This document shows positions 25,414 through 31,272 of a stretch of DNA of 39,655 bases, piece by piece (within the stretch, counting starts at the first letter, position 1; each line of letters begins with the position of its first letter). Where the stretch lies: IMG/VR virus record IMGVR_UViG_3300050821_002682, positions 1-39,655 of that record. One strand, 5' to 3'. The position numbers were made by a program, and so were the translations under genes. The notes below the pieces were generated by a model that was not told the origin of the DNA, searched no databases, and saw only the letters and a program-made list of their open reading frames with translations. Source of the DNA: a virus.

Positions 25414-25875
25414 TTAGACTAAATGCGGACAGAAGAAAAAACGTGAGTAGTCTTCTCGTCCTGATTTCCAATTCTCTTTCATAATTCTGCGGGCCTTAGA
25501 TGTACTATGCGTATAGATCACTGGGCGTATCGGTAAGGCCATCTGCATAAGCCTTGTGGCTATTCCCTCACCCTGGAACGTGGCCTTCGTATAGAGGTAG
25601 TGAAGCCTTATGTAGGGGTCTTGGTTCTTCTCGACCAGTATCCATCCTAGAATCGTTGTGGGGTCTTCCTTAGAAGCGCACACAATAGCCGTGGCGTTCG
25701 GGTTACCCATCACCTTATCCCTAATAGGCCTATGGTAGTGATGGAACTCGTCTGGGGTTAATTGCTTATGGCCGGCAGTCCCTTCCAAGTATGAGATGCC
25801 CCATGAGTTGGTGATGAAATTAACATCGTCTGGGGTATAGGGGCGGAAGATGAATAAGTCTGCGTTTGTGCTCAC
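25414..25875 (-). CDS. GNAT-family N-acetyltransferase
   Basis: 153 residues. GNAT features: N-terminal IFRPYTPDDVNFI, central beta-strands (ATAIVCASKED, ILGWILVEK) and motif A LHYLYTKATFQGEGIATRLM, with the acetyl-CoA phosphate loop QGEGIA at 101-106. It is the first gene of the leftward late operon. GTG 25875 has no visible Shine-Dalgarno site, unlike its neighbours. The substrate is unknown: host protein, small molecule or aminoglycoside-like targets are all possible. Confidence 0.85.
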   Translation of the reverse strand: MSTNADLFIFRPYTPDDVNFITNSWGISYLEGTAGHKQLTPDEFHHYHRPIRDKVMGNPNATAIVCASKEDPTTILGWILVEKNQDPYIRLHYLYTKATFQGEGIATRLMQMALPIRPVIYTHSTSKARRIMKENWKSGREDYSRFFFCPHLV

Positions 25876-25909
25876 ATAGTAGTAAGAATGACGCCTTTTG
25901 TATTTATAT

Positions 25910-25921
25910 CGCCTATTGGCG
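25910..25921. promoter_or_regulatory. short palindrome in divergent control region
   Basis: CGCCTATTGGCG is a perfect 4-base-arm palindrome between the leftward late operon and the rightward operon. It could be an operator half-site pair or a transcript hairpin. It is close to minus-strand start signals (TATAAA at about 25903-25908 read leftwards), but I could not define a -35 box for them. Confidence 0.3.
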
Positions 25922-25955
25922 CTTAGAGGCAGTAGCCGAATATTTAATTATTAAC

Positions 25956-25982
25956 TTGACTATTGCTGTAATGCGTTATACT
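25956..25982 (+). promoter_or_regulatory. putative sigma70-type promoter for rightward operon
   Basis: TTGACT (25956-25961) and TATACT (25977-25982) are each close to consensus and are separated by 15 bases, shorter than the usual 17. It is the only good rightward promoter seen, and lies 105 bases before the first rightward gene. Predicted start around 25989, just before the folded leader. Confidence 0.6.
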
Positions 25983-25990
25983 CTTAGGTT

Positions 25991-26055
25991 GTAGGCAGGT
26001 TTGGCTTCAGACTTCCAGCAAAGCACGGAACTCTAGATCGACTGAGCCTGTCTAC
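25991..26055 (+). promoter_or_regulatory. structured 5' leader of rightward operon
   Basis: GTAGGCAGG (25991-25999) can pair with CCTGTCTAC (26047-26055), eight of nine pairs. Inside it, AGACTTCC (26009-26016) pairs with GGAACTCT (26027-26034), seven of eight. GGCTTCAG (26003-26010) and CTGAGCC (26042-26048) offer an alternative pairing that competes with both helices. The gene's AGGAGG follows at about 26077. This could be a regulatory leader, a small RNA or an mRNA-stabilising element. Confidence 0.5.
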
Positions 26056-26087
26056 ACTAACCCTAATCGCTTCTGTAGGAGGAAGAG

Positions 26088-26339
26088 ATGAACCGAGCAC
26101 AGTTTCGCGAGTATATCGCCAATAAGCAAAAAGCTATAGTTTACGAATCAGATGAGGATGAAGGCGCCATGGACTATTATGGCGAACTCCAGTCTATCAT
26201 TGATGCTATCGATAATGGCACCGACGTTGAGGCGGCCTGCTCATGGGTTGGCGAAACGTGCTTGCTTGAGTCTCAATCTGATCGTGAATTGCGTAATATG
26301 GAAGCCCAGCACAACCACGACATCTCGGGGCGGGACTAG
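26088..26339 (+). CDS. acidic small protein, 83 aa
   Basis: First gene of the rightward operon; ATG five bases after AGGAGG, the best ribosome site in the region. Very acidic (YESDEDEGAMDYYGELQSII) and ending in a histidine/aspartate-rich tail. Acidic first-expressed phage proteins often act as DNA mimics or host-protein inhibitors; here that is only a suggestion. Confidence 0.8.
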   Translation: MNRAQFREYIANKQKAIVYESDEDEGAMDYYGELQSIIDAIDNGTDVEAACSWVGETCLLESQSDRELRNMEAQHNHDISGRD

Positions 26340-26341
26340 CC

Positions 26342-26623
26342 ATGAAAACCACGAAGGGCCCATGGACCTTGAGAGAAAGAGCAGATGGCGGACTTTCCAT
26401 TAAAGCTGGAGATCTTTGCTTAATTGCCAAAGTAGGCACACATGCCGCTGATTACAAAAACAATGCAAAGCTTATGACCAAAGCCCCAGAATTACTCGCG
26501 GCTCTGGTTAATTTAGAAGAAAATGCACGAAATGCCACAGTTTTTTTGCCCCACATTTTGCTTATTGCTGCAGTGGAACAAGCCCAAGAAGTTATCAATT
26601 CATTAATTAATGGTGACCTATGA
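26342..26623 (+). CDS. GPW-family small phage protein, 93 aa
   Basis: Begins MKTTKGPWTLRERADGG. Residues about 38-55 read NAKLMTKAPELLAALVNLEE, the signature of a very common small phage family (GPW near the start, then NA-[RK]-L-x-x-x-AP-E-LL-x-AL) whose function is unknown. Overlaps the next gene (ATGA). Paralogue-like to 26916-27221. Confidence 0.8.
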   Translation: MKTTKGPWTLRERADGGLSIKAGDLCLIAKVGTHAADYKNNAKLMTKAPELLAALVNLEENARNATVFLPHILLIAAVEQAQEVINSLINGDL

Positions 26624-26919
26624 AAACCGAATCAAAGGGCATGATAGATGCCGTTAATCAGTTATACCAAGCAATAGAACAACGTAAAGCAGCCGAGAAG
26701 GTTGAGAAAGAGCTTAAGGGCGTCATTAAAGAGTTCATGGGCAAAGACACGATGCTTTCTGCCGGTGGCTATATCGTTATCGTAGAAGACCGCGTGCGCA
26801 CTGATCTTGACCGCAAGGCCCTGACCATTGAGCTTGGTACCGAGTTCTTAGAGAAGTTCACGAAGACCAGCCATTACGATATTATGTCCGTTAAGCCTGC
26901 AACTAGAGGTACACTATGA
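26620..26919 (+). CDS. coiled-coil phage protein, 99 aa
   Basis: An N-terminal coiled coil (QAIEQRKAAEKVEKELKG) leads to EFMGKDTMLSAGGYIVIVED, then strands and LDRKALTIELG...FTKTSHYDIMSVKP. This arrangement is common in phage proteins found near recombination or replication genes, in which the residues after the coil form a small beta domain. No catalytic motif. Coupled on both sides by ATGA overlaps. Confidence 0.75.
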   Translation: MKTESKGMIDAVNQLYQAIEQRKAAEKVEKELKGVIKEFMGKDTMLSAGGYIVIVEDRVRTDLDRKALTIELGTEFLEKFTKTSHYDIMSVKPATRGTL

Positions 26920-27221
26920 GCTTCACGAAGGGACCATGGACAGAAGCCGAGTATTGCGAAGGCACTATTAAGGGCTTAGATAACATATCCGTAGCCTATA
27001 CTTCTGATAGATTCAGGACGAAGCAAGAGTTTGAGGCTAACATTAGGCTTATCTGCGCAAGCCCTGACTTATTATCCGCAGTCGAACACGCTCTCTCGGA
27101 GTTCAAGAGCCCACATGAGTGTAACTGCGATAGCAGCACAGAGGGAGACTATCCGTGTTATTTTCACCGGATAGAGGGCCAGTTGCGAGCTGCGCTGAAG
27201 AAAGCTACGGGTGGGTTATGA
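26916..27221 (+). CDS. GPW-family small phage protein, 101 aa
   Basis: MSFTKGPWTEAEYCEG, then ANIRLICASPDLLSAVEHAL: the same two-part signature as 26342-26623. The C-terminal part is cysteine/histidine-rich (HECNCDSSTEGDYPCYFH), possibly a metal site. ATGA overlaps on both sides. The duplicated family in one operon suggests paralogues that have diverged. Confidence 0.8.
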   Translation: MSFTKGPWTEAEYCEGTIKGLDNISVAYTSDRFRTKQEFEANIRLICASPDLLSAVEHALSEFKSPHECNCDSSTEGDYPCYFHRIEGQLRAALKKATGGL

Positions 27222-27421
27222 TTCAAGCTATACTCCTAGCCCTTATCTTCTATTCGATAGGCTCTAGGTGCTTCCCGAAGTACATAGGCCCTAGCGAAGC
27301 AAGTGCGTCAACACGTAAGCCAGTGATAAAGCCACCGGACGTAAGGGAGCAATTGCGTTTAAAGAAGCGTGCAAGGCTTGAGGCTCATTACAAGAAGATA
27401 TCTACCCCGAGATGGGATTAG
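27218..27421 (+). CDS. small membrane-anchored basic protein, 67 aa
   Basis: ATG 27218 overlaps the preceding stop (ATGA). The N-terminal membrane segment MIQAILLALIFYSIGSRCF is followed by a linker and a strongly basic helix (QLRLKKRARLEAHYKK). A signal-anchor protein with a cytoplasmic or nucleic-acid-binding tail. Function unknown. Confidence 0.75.
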   Translation: MIQAILLALIFYSIGSRCFPKYIGPSEASASTRKPVIKPPDVREQLRLKKRARLEAHYKKISTPRWD

Positions 27422-27422
27422 G

Positions 27423-27563
27423 TTGTTAGAATATCGCCTTGGGCCGCCTGGAGGCTTTAACACGTTACTCCTACAGCTTGAAGAGGCTGAAGGGTGGCCC
27501 ATCTCTTACCGACTCTTAATCTTACTCGCGATGCGCTTGATCTTTCTCGTCACCCACTGCTGA
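27423..27563 (+). CDS. possible last gene of rightward operon, 46 aa
   Basis: TTG 27423 just after the previous TAG, with GGGAT seven bases upstream. The frame reads MLEYRLGPPGGFNTLLLQLE, then EGWPISYRLLILLAM, and stops at 27563, overlapping the convergent leftward gene by 58 bases. The first 30 codons look protein-like; the rest lies antisense to the regulator gene. Weakly supported. Confidence 0.25.
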   Translation: MLEYRLGPPGGFNTLLLQLEEAEGWPISYRLLILLAMRLIFLVTHC

Positions 27564-27928
27564 GAGAGGCCAACAACAGGAGCTATTTCTCTAGATGTGT
27601 AGCCCTCTGCATTATGTTGCCAGATAAGCCTATCTATCATCGAATCGAATGAGCATGTGGTGAGGCATTCCTGCGCCCATGAATAGTAATCTAGCTTTGC
27701 TTGGTAGGTGATATCGTTCTGGAAGTCTATGCGGAGCCCTAGGTCTGCTGTCGGGGCTATGATGTTAAGCCCTCGCTCGATATCCTCGAAGCCTGTCTTG
27801 TTCAGATACCTATACCACTCTTTGCGCATTTCTCGGCATCTTGGGCAGGACTCCTTGAATATGGAATGCCCTGAAGCGCAGAGGCTATGGCTCTGTAGGT
27901 TGTATTGACTCGGGACTTGGACTGGCAA
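27506..27928 (-). CDS. zinc-finger plus sigma-region-4-like HTH regulator
   Basis: 140 residues from TTG 27928, seven bases after GGAG. N-terminal CASGHSIFKESCPRCREM has the C-x2-H...C-x2-C spacing of a small zinc finger. The C-terminal IWQHNAEGYTSREIAPVVGL continuing SQQWVTRKIKRIASKIKSR matches sigma-70 region 4 or a related HTH (G-Y-[TS]-x-[RK]-E-I-A...[GL]-S-x-x-x-V-x-x-x-x-x-x-I). It lacks a region-2 domain, so it would act as a DNA-binding activator, not a full sigma factor. Last gene of the leftward accessory region and a candidate late-gene switch. Confidence 0.72.
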   Translation of the reverse strand: MPVQVPSQYNLQSHSLCASGHSIFKESCPRCREMRKEWYRYLNKTGFEDIERGLNIIAPTADLGLRIDFQNDITYQAKLDYYSWAQECLTTCSFDSMIDRLIWQHNAEGYTSREIAPVVGLSQQWVTRKIKRIASKIKSR

Positions 27929-28229
27929 CGATGTTCTCCGTTAGTTCCTTGATCTTATCTTCATTTAGCTTATTGAAGTATATCTTCCCATCCCTGGCAA
28001 GTCTGTTTGTCTCTAGGCGTTTCGCTGCGTTCACGTAATGAGCATAGGGTTTTCGTATACTTGTAGCCGATGTCGAAGTCATCTGCCCGCATACCGTGAA
28101 CCACACATCTGGACGATCCTCTAGACCGTAGCCCTTCATAAGTATCTCTTTTAATGCCATGAAGTCTTCTAAAGACCGCGGTAATCTCCGCGGGATATAG
28201 GCCGTTACGTGGTAATAGGCTTTAAGCAA
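27885..28229 (-). CDS. hypothetical protein, 114 aa
   Basis: The most economical start is TTG 28229, just after the stop of the zinc-ribbon gene; frames upstream (to 28331) overlap that gene by 98 bases. Sequence LLKAYYHVTAYIPRRLPRSL, then EDFMALKEILMKGYGLEDRP, then a helical basic C-terminal half with ASPSPESIQP. Unknown family. It overlaps the regulator gene by 44 bases. Confidence 0.6.
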   Translation of the reverse strand: MLKAYYHVTAYIPRRLPRSLEDFMALKEILMKGYGLEDRPDVWFTVCGQMTSTSATSIRKPYAHYVNAAKRLETNRLARDGKIYFNKLNEDKIKELTENIVASPSPESIQPTEP

Positions 28230-28233
28230 TGGC

Positions 28234-28467
28234 CTAGATATGGTGGTCAGGATATCGGTCACGATTAAAGTACTGTCCGCATTTGGGGCACATTCTGTTT
28301 CCTGATCCATGGCTCTCGAACTCCTTTTCACACTTTAAACAACTTCTCATGATTCGCTTTATGTTGGTAAAGCCTATCTTAGCCCTTGCTGTATCAACTA
28401 GGGCCTGGTGCTTCTTTCCCTTGGCCCTTAACCTAACCTCTGGCCTATACTTGGTCGAGATCAGCAT
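28234..28467 (-). CDS. zinc-ribbon protein, 77 aa
   Basis: C-terminal MRSCLKCEKEFESHGSGNRM continuing CPKCGQYFNRDRYPD gives the C-x2-C...C-x2-C pattern of small phage zinc ribbons. The N-terminal half is basic (RPEVRLRAKGKKHQALVD) and may touch nucleic acid. Likely a DNA- or RNA-binding accessory protein. Confidence 0.75.
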   Translation of the reverse strand: MLISTKYRPEVRLRAKGKKHQALVDTARAKIGFTNIKRIMRSCLKCEKEFESHGSGNRMCPKCGQYFNRDRYPDHHI

Positions 28468-28470
28468 GGA

Positions 28471-28728
28471 CTAGGGCGCTACGTCTGCGACGAATGGATG
28501 GGCCTCATCTACGAAGGCATCTGGTGGAACGACAGAAGGCTTAGTCTTAGCTAGTTCCTCTGCTTCCTTGAACTCGTGCTTAAGCATCGTAAGCCTTGCG
28601 TGTAACTCTGCCACCGTTAGCTCGTGTTCATGGATCATGTGCTTCGTGTCGCCAAGCTGTGAGCATAGCGCTGCGTACTCTTGGCCTATCTGTTCTAGTG
28701 GACGCTTAACTTGTTGATCTGAAATCAT
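28471..28728 (-). CDS. coiled-coil protein, 85 aa
   Basis: ATG 28728 after AAGGGA. Long helix with heptad-like spacing (LTVAELHARLTMLKHEFKEAEELAKTKP, read in two parts) and a proline/valine tail. No catalytic motif. First gene after the 28729-28849 gap, so possibly first in a transcript. Confidence 0.72.
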   Translation of the reverse strand: MISDQQVKRPLEQIGQEYAALCSQLGDTKHMIHEHELTVAELHARLTMLKHEFKEAEELAKTKPSVVPPDAFVDEAHPFVADVAP

Positions 28729-28803
28729 CGCAATCCCTTTCCTAAATAAAAACTCGTTGAACCTGTTGACTGATTATAACTCCCACCGCAACCGCCGCTG
28801 CCT

Positions 28804-28831
28804 CCTTTGGTTCCCTGAATGTAACCAAAGG
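28804..28831. other. 9-bp hairpin in intergenic gap 28729-28849
   Basis: CCTTTGGTT (28804-28812) pairs perfectly with AACCAAAGG (28823-28831), with a ten-base loop. There is no T-run on either strand, so it is not a clear terminator. Read leftwards, a TATAAT (28775-28780) lies just beyond it without a good -35 box. A protein-binding site or weak promoter/attenuator is possible. Confidence 0.45.
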
Positions 28832-28849
28832 ACGTGTTCAGTGGGACAA

Positions 28850-29074
28850 TTAAAAAGGGCGGACGAGCACCTCCACGCGCTCTAATCTGTCGTGAAATTC
28901 TACTGGAATCTTAGTCGAGGCAATAGACCTTGCTCGCTCCATATCTAGAGCCAAGATGTTCCTAACCTCACAGACAAGAGTCGTGTTCTCTTCATCTGCT
29001 GGGCCTAATACTACGTTCTTTTGAAATTCTCTCGGGTGGAGTAACACCACCGCTTCAAATACTTGTAGCTTCAT
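28850..29074 (-). CDS. hypothetical protein, 74 aa
   Basis: ATG 29074 overlaps the preceding stop (TAATG). Beta-rich opening MKLQVFEAVVLLHPREFQKN, then DMERARSIASTKIPVEFHDR, and an ending of strands. Similar composition to small phage proteins that cap ring-shaped assemblies, but no family can be named. Confidence 0.7.
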   Translation of the reverse strand: MKLQVFEAVVLLHPREFQKNVVLGPADEENTTLVCEVRNILALDMERARSIASTKIPVEFHDRLERVEVLVRPF

Positions 29075-29268
29075 TATTTATCTCCTAGTTTTTCATCAAT
29101 AAAGGCAAAAGACATAAAACTACAATAGGCCATGGCGCTCCCGACTCCAGTTCCCATTCCCACAGACTGTCCAAACCCCGAGTGGTCTATACCCATGTGA
29201 TTAAGAACAAGGCATCCAAGTGCGCCATATAAGGGAATGCATAATAATTTAAGTATTTCTGCTAACAT
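29074..29268 (-). CDS. small membrane protein, 64 aa
   Basis: Two hydrophobic segments: LAEILKLLCIPLYGALGCLV and GVGSAMAYCSFMSFAFI, joined by a glycine-rich loop. ATG 29268 overlaps the stop of the glycosyltransferase-like gene (TAATG). Could support membrane-linked sugar transfer by its neighbours; inference only. Confidence 0.7.
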   Translation of the reverse strand: MLAEILKLLCIPLYGALGCLVLNHMGIDHSGFGQSVGMGTGVGSAMAYCSFMSFAFIDEKLGDK

Positions 29269-30119
29269 TATTCCCCCCGGAATATCGCTCTGACCATTGA
29301 ATTCATTTGATTGTGGGCCATGTTCCTACAAAAGCCACCAGGCACTGCGTAGTCAAGAAGATTTGGAATGTTACTCTCTGCTTCCGTTGGTTCAATCAGA
29401 AAGCATGCATCACTTGATCCGACATACCGCTGTCTACCTCTTGGCACCAGCACATCGCCTGGCCAACAATGGTCGAGGCTATTGAACGTAGGAGCTGATT
29501 CGAAGTAATCAAGATCCTCTTTAGTGAAGTCGATAAGGTATGGAGCAGGTAGTCTGTGGTTAACGCTATAGAGGTTAGGTCCAAGGCGTTCCCATTCAAC
29601 TCCACCATGATATGAAGTGTTGTGAGGCGCGCCACGCTCTGCGTCCACCCATGATCTGTGGAGATATTTGAATGCAAGGTTAACAAGTTCGGCGTTACTG
29701 GTCGGTCGGGCTATCTCATTCATCGCTTCAGGCAATACTCTCATGTGAGGAACCATGACTACAGACCCCTTGTCTTGTCCTATTGTCAGCATGTTACCCA
29801 CTGTGCCATCCCCTAATATCAGGTCTGCTGGCGCTATCAGTAACTTCTCTTCAAGCTCCAGGCATCTTCGCATCTGCCACATAAACGCCGATTGTGCAGG
29901 GTCTATAAACTCCATCAACTCCGATGTAGGACGAAAAAACATACTAACGTTATTCGGAATTAACTCCGATAATTCGTTAAAAAACTTCTCTTCCGTAAAG
30001 ATGTTCCACGTAGAACCTTTTAGCGCCGCTAAATTATTAGGCCATGTCAAAGACCTAAGCGCCGTGTTCTTGAATATCTCTACATGCTTCTCTCCCCAGA
30101 AGTGCGACAATATCTGCAT
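29268..30119 (-). CDS. glycosyltransferase-like protein A, 283 aa
   Basis: Paralogue of 30119-30997. Shared blocks: WGEKHVEIFKNTALRSLTW, WNIFTEEKFFNEL, SAFMWQMRRCLELE, LLIAPADLILGDGTV and VVMVPHMRVLP. The order (opening strand, IFT/IYT strand, then D-G-T-containing segment) resembles a GT-A-like nucleotide-sugar enzyme family I recall as having an A-DGS-like motif near the middle. The reaction is not established. It is coupled to a membrane protein and a two-domain glycosyltransferase operon, so a role in glycan modification of host or virion is likely. Confidence 0.6.
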   Translation of the reverse strand: MQILSHFWGEKHVEIFKNTALRSLTWPNNLAALKGSTWNIFTEEKFFNELSELIPNNVSMFFRPTSELMEFIDPAQSAFMWQMRRCLELEEKLLIAPADLILGDGTVGNMLTIGQDKGSVVMVPHMRVLPEAMNEIARPTSNAELVNLAFKYLHRSWVDAERGAPHNTSYHGGVEWERLGPNLYSVNHRLPAPYLIDFTKEDLDYFESAPTFNSLDHCWPGDVLVPRGRQRYVGSSDACFLIEPTEAESNIPNLLDYAVPGGFCRNMAHNQMNSMVRAIFRGE

Positions 30120-30997
30120 CAGCTGCCCCTGAATGTGAATACTATTTGCGAATTCGCTTTATTATGTGGATCATTCCTATGAAACCCGGTCTTAGGTTGT
30201 CCATCATAGATCGGTGGCACGTTCTTCTCTGGTGCTGTGATCTCGACAATAAACGCTAGATCACTAGACGCTATGTAGCGCTGGCGCCCTTGAGGAACGA
30301 GCATATCTCCTGGCCATCTCCAATCGAAGTGACCAAACGAACAAGCCTTATCGAAGTATTCCATATCCTCTTCAGTGAAGTGAAGCATGTAGGGGCTTGG
30401 AAGCAGATGCTTACCAGTGATAAGTCCATTGACCTTCTTCCACCATATGCCACCCATCCATGAACTCTGATTAGAATGACCTATCTCTGCATGAATCCAT
30501 GACTCGTGTAGGTGAGCCCACGCAAGGCTAACCAGTGGTGCGTTATCTAGAGATAGGTACATAGGTTCAAGATCATCTAAGATAGATGGTGTCACTCGCG
30601 GGTGAGGAACAACAACCACAGAGCCTGGATCTTCTGCTGCACTTAATAATCCTGCAACAGTTCCATCGCCGAATAGAGTATCTGGTGGGGCGAGTAGGAC
30701 CTTGCAGCCCCAGTCTATCGATCTGCGCATCTGCCACATAATAGCGCTCTGGTTCTCGTCGATGTAGTCTCTAAGCACTTCTCTTGATTGTATGTTGTAG
30801 GTGATCTTGGGGTTTAGGTCATGACAGTGATCAAAAAGCTCCTGAACAAATTCTTTATCAGTATAGATGTTCCAAATTGTCTCTTCTTTAATCAAAGAAG
30901 CCTTGTTCTTATCCCATGAGAGGGATCTTAATGCTGTTTGCTTGAAGGTCTCTAGGTAGGGTCTTCCCCAAACGGTGCTCAAGATTTCTAATGCCAT
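30119..30997 (-). CDS. glycosyltransferase-like protein B, 292 aa
   Basis: ATG 30997 overlaps the stop of the CGC-zinc gene (TAATG). It shares with protein A: TVWGRPYLETFKQTALRSLS, WNIYTDKEFVQEL, SAIMWQMRRSIDWG, PPDTLFGDGTVAG and a C-terminal R-N-x-x-H-N pattern (GFHRNDPHNKANSQ). The conserved positions include MWQMRR and L-x-GDGTV, which probably bind the donor. Tandem duplication followed by divergence. Same caution on the exact reaction. Confidence 0.6.
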   Translation of the reverse strand: MALEILSTVWGRPYLETFKQTALRSLSWDKNKASLIKEETIWNIYTDKEFVQELFDHCHDLNPKITYNIQSREVLRDYIDENQSAIMWQMRRSIDWGCKVLLAPPDTLFGDGTVAGLLSAAEDPGSVVVVPHPRVTPSILDDLEPMYLSLDNAPLVSLAWAHLHESWIHAEIGHSNQSSWMGGIWWKKVNGLITGKHLLPSPYMLHFTEEDMEYFDKACSFGHFDWRWPGDMLVPQGRQRYIASSDLAFIVEITAPEKNVPPIYDGQPKTGFHRNDPHNKANSQIVFTFRGS

Positions 30998-31272
30998 TAG
31001 ACTTTCTCCGAAAGAGGCCATCGATGTTTCATCGCAATTAAGACGTTTCTCTTACGAGTTTCAATCGCGAGACATCCACAGGACATAATCTGCCCCTTAA
31101 TTACTAAATGAAGAAGGGCTGTTCTGCGTTTTCCGCAAACGCATTTAAATAGCCAAATAGCGTGCAGGCTTTTGTTAAGCTCGACAAACTTAACAGCCGT
31201 TAAGCGATTATATTTTACACCCTTAGCATTCAATCGTCTTGGCTTGAAGTTGCCGCTTCCAACGCCGCCCAT
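30997..31272 (-). CDS. CGC zinc-site protein associated with HNH families
   Basis: 91 residues from ATG 31272 (TGATG overlap). Pattern YNRLTAVKFVEL...WLFKCVCGKRRTALLHLVIK, then GQIMSCGCLAIET, gives the W-x-C-x-CG...L...G-x-x-x-SCGCL arrangement common in phage DNA-associated proteins near homing endonucleases. The basic N-terminus (GSGNFKPRRLNAKGVK) may bind DNA. No catalytic histidine pair is seen, so it is probably a binding domain. Confidence 0.68.
   Translation of the reverse strand: MGGVGSGNFKPRRLNAKGVKYNRLTAVKFVELNKSLHAIWLFKCVCGKRRTALLHLVIKGQIMSCGCLAIETRKRNVLIAMKHRWPLSEKV

Noticed and set aside
28804-28831. Intrinsic terminator
   Set aside because: The 9-bp stem is good but has no T-run on either strand, so it was kept only as an unexplained hairpin.
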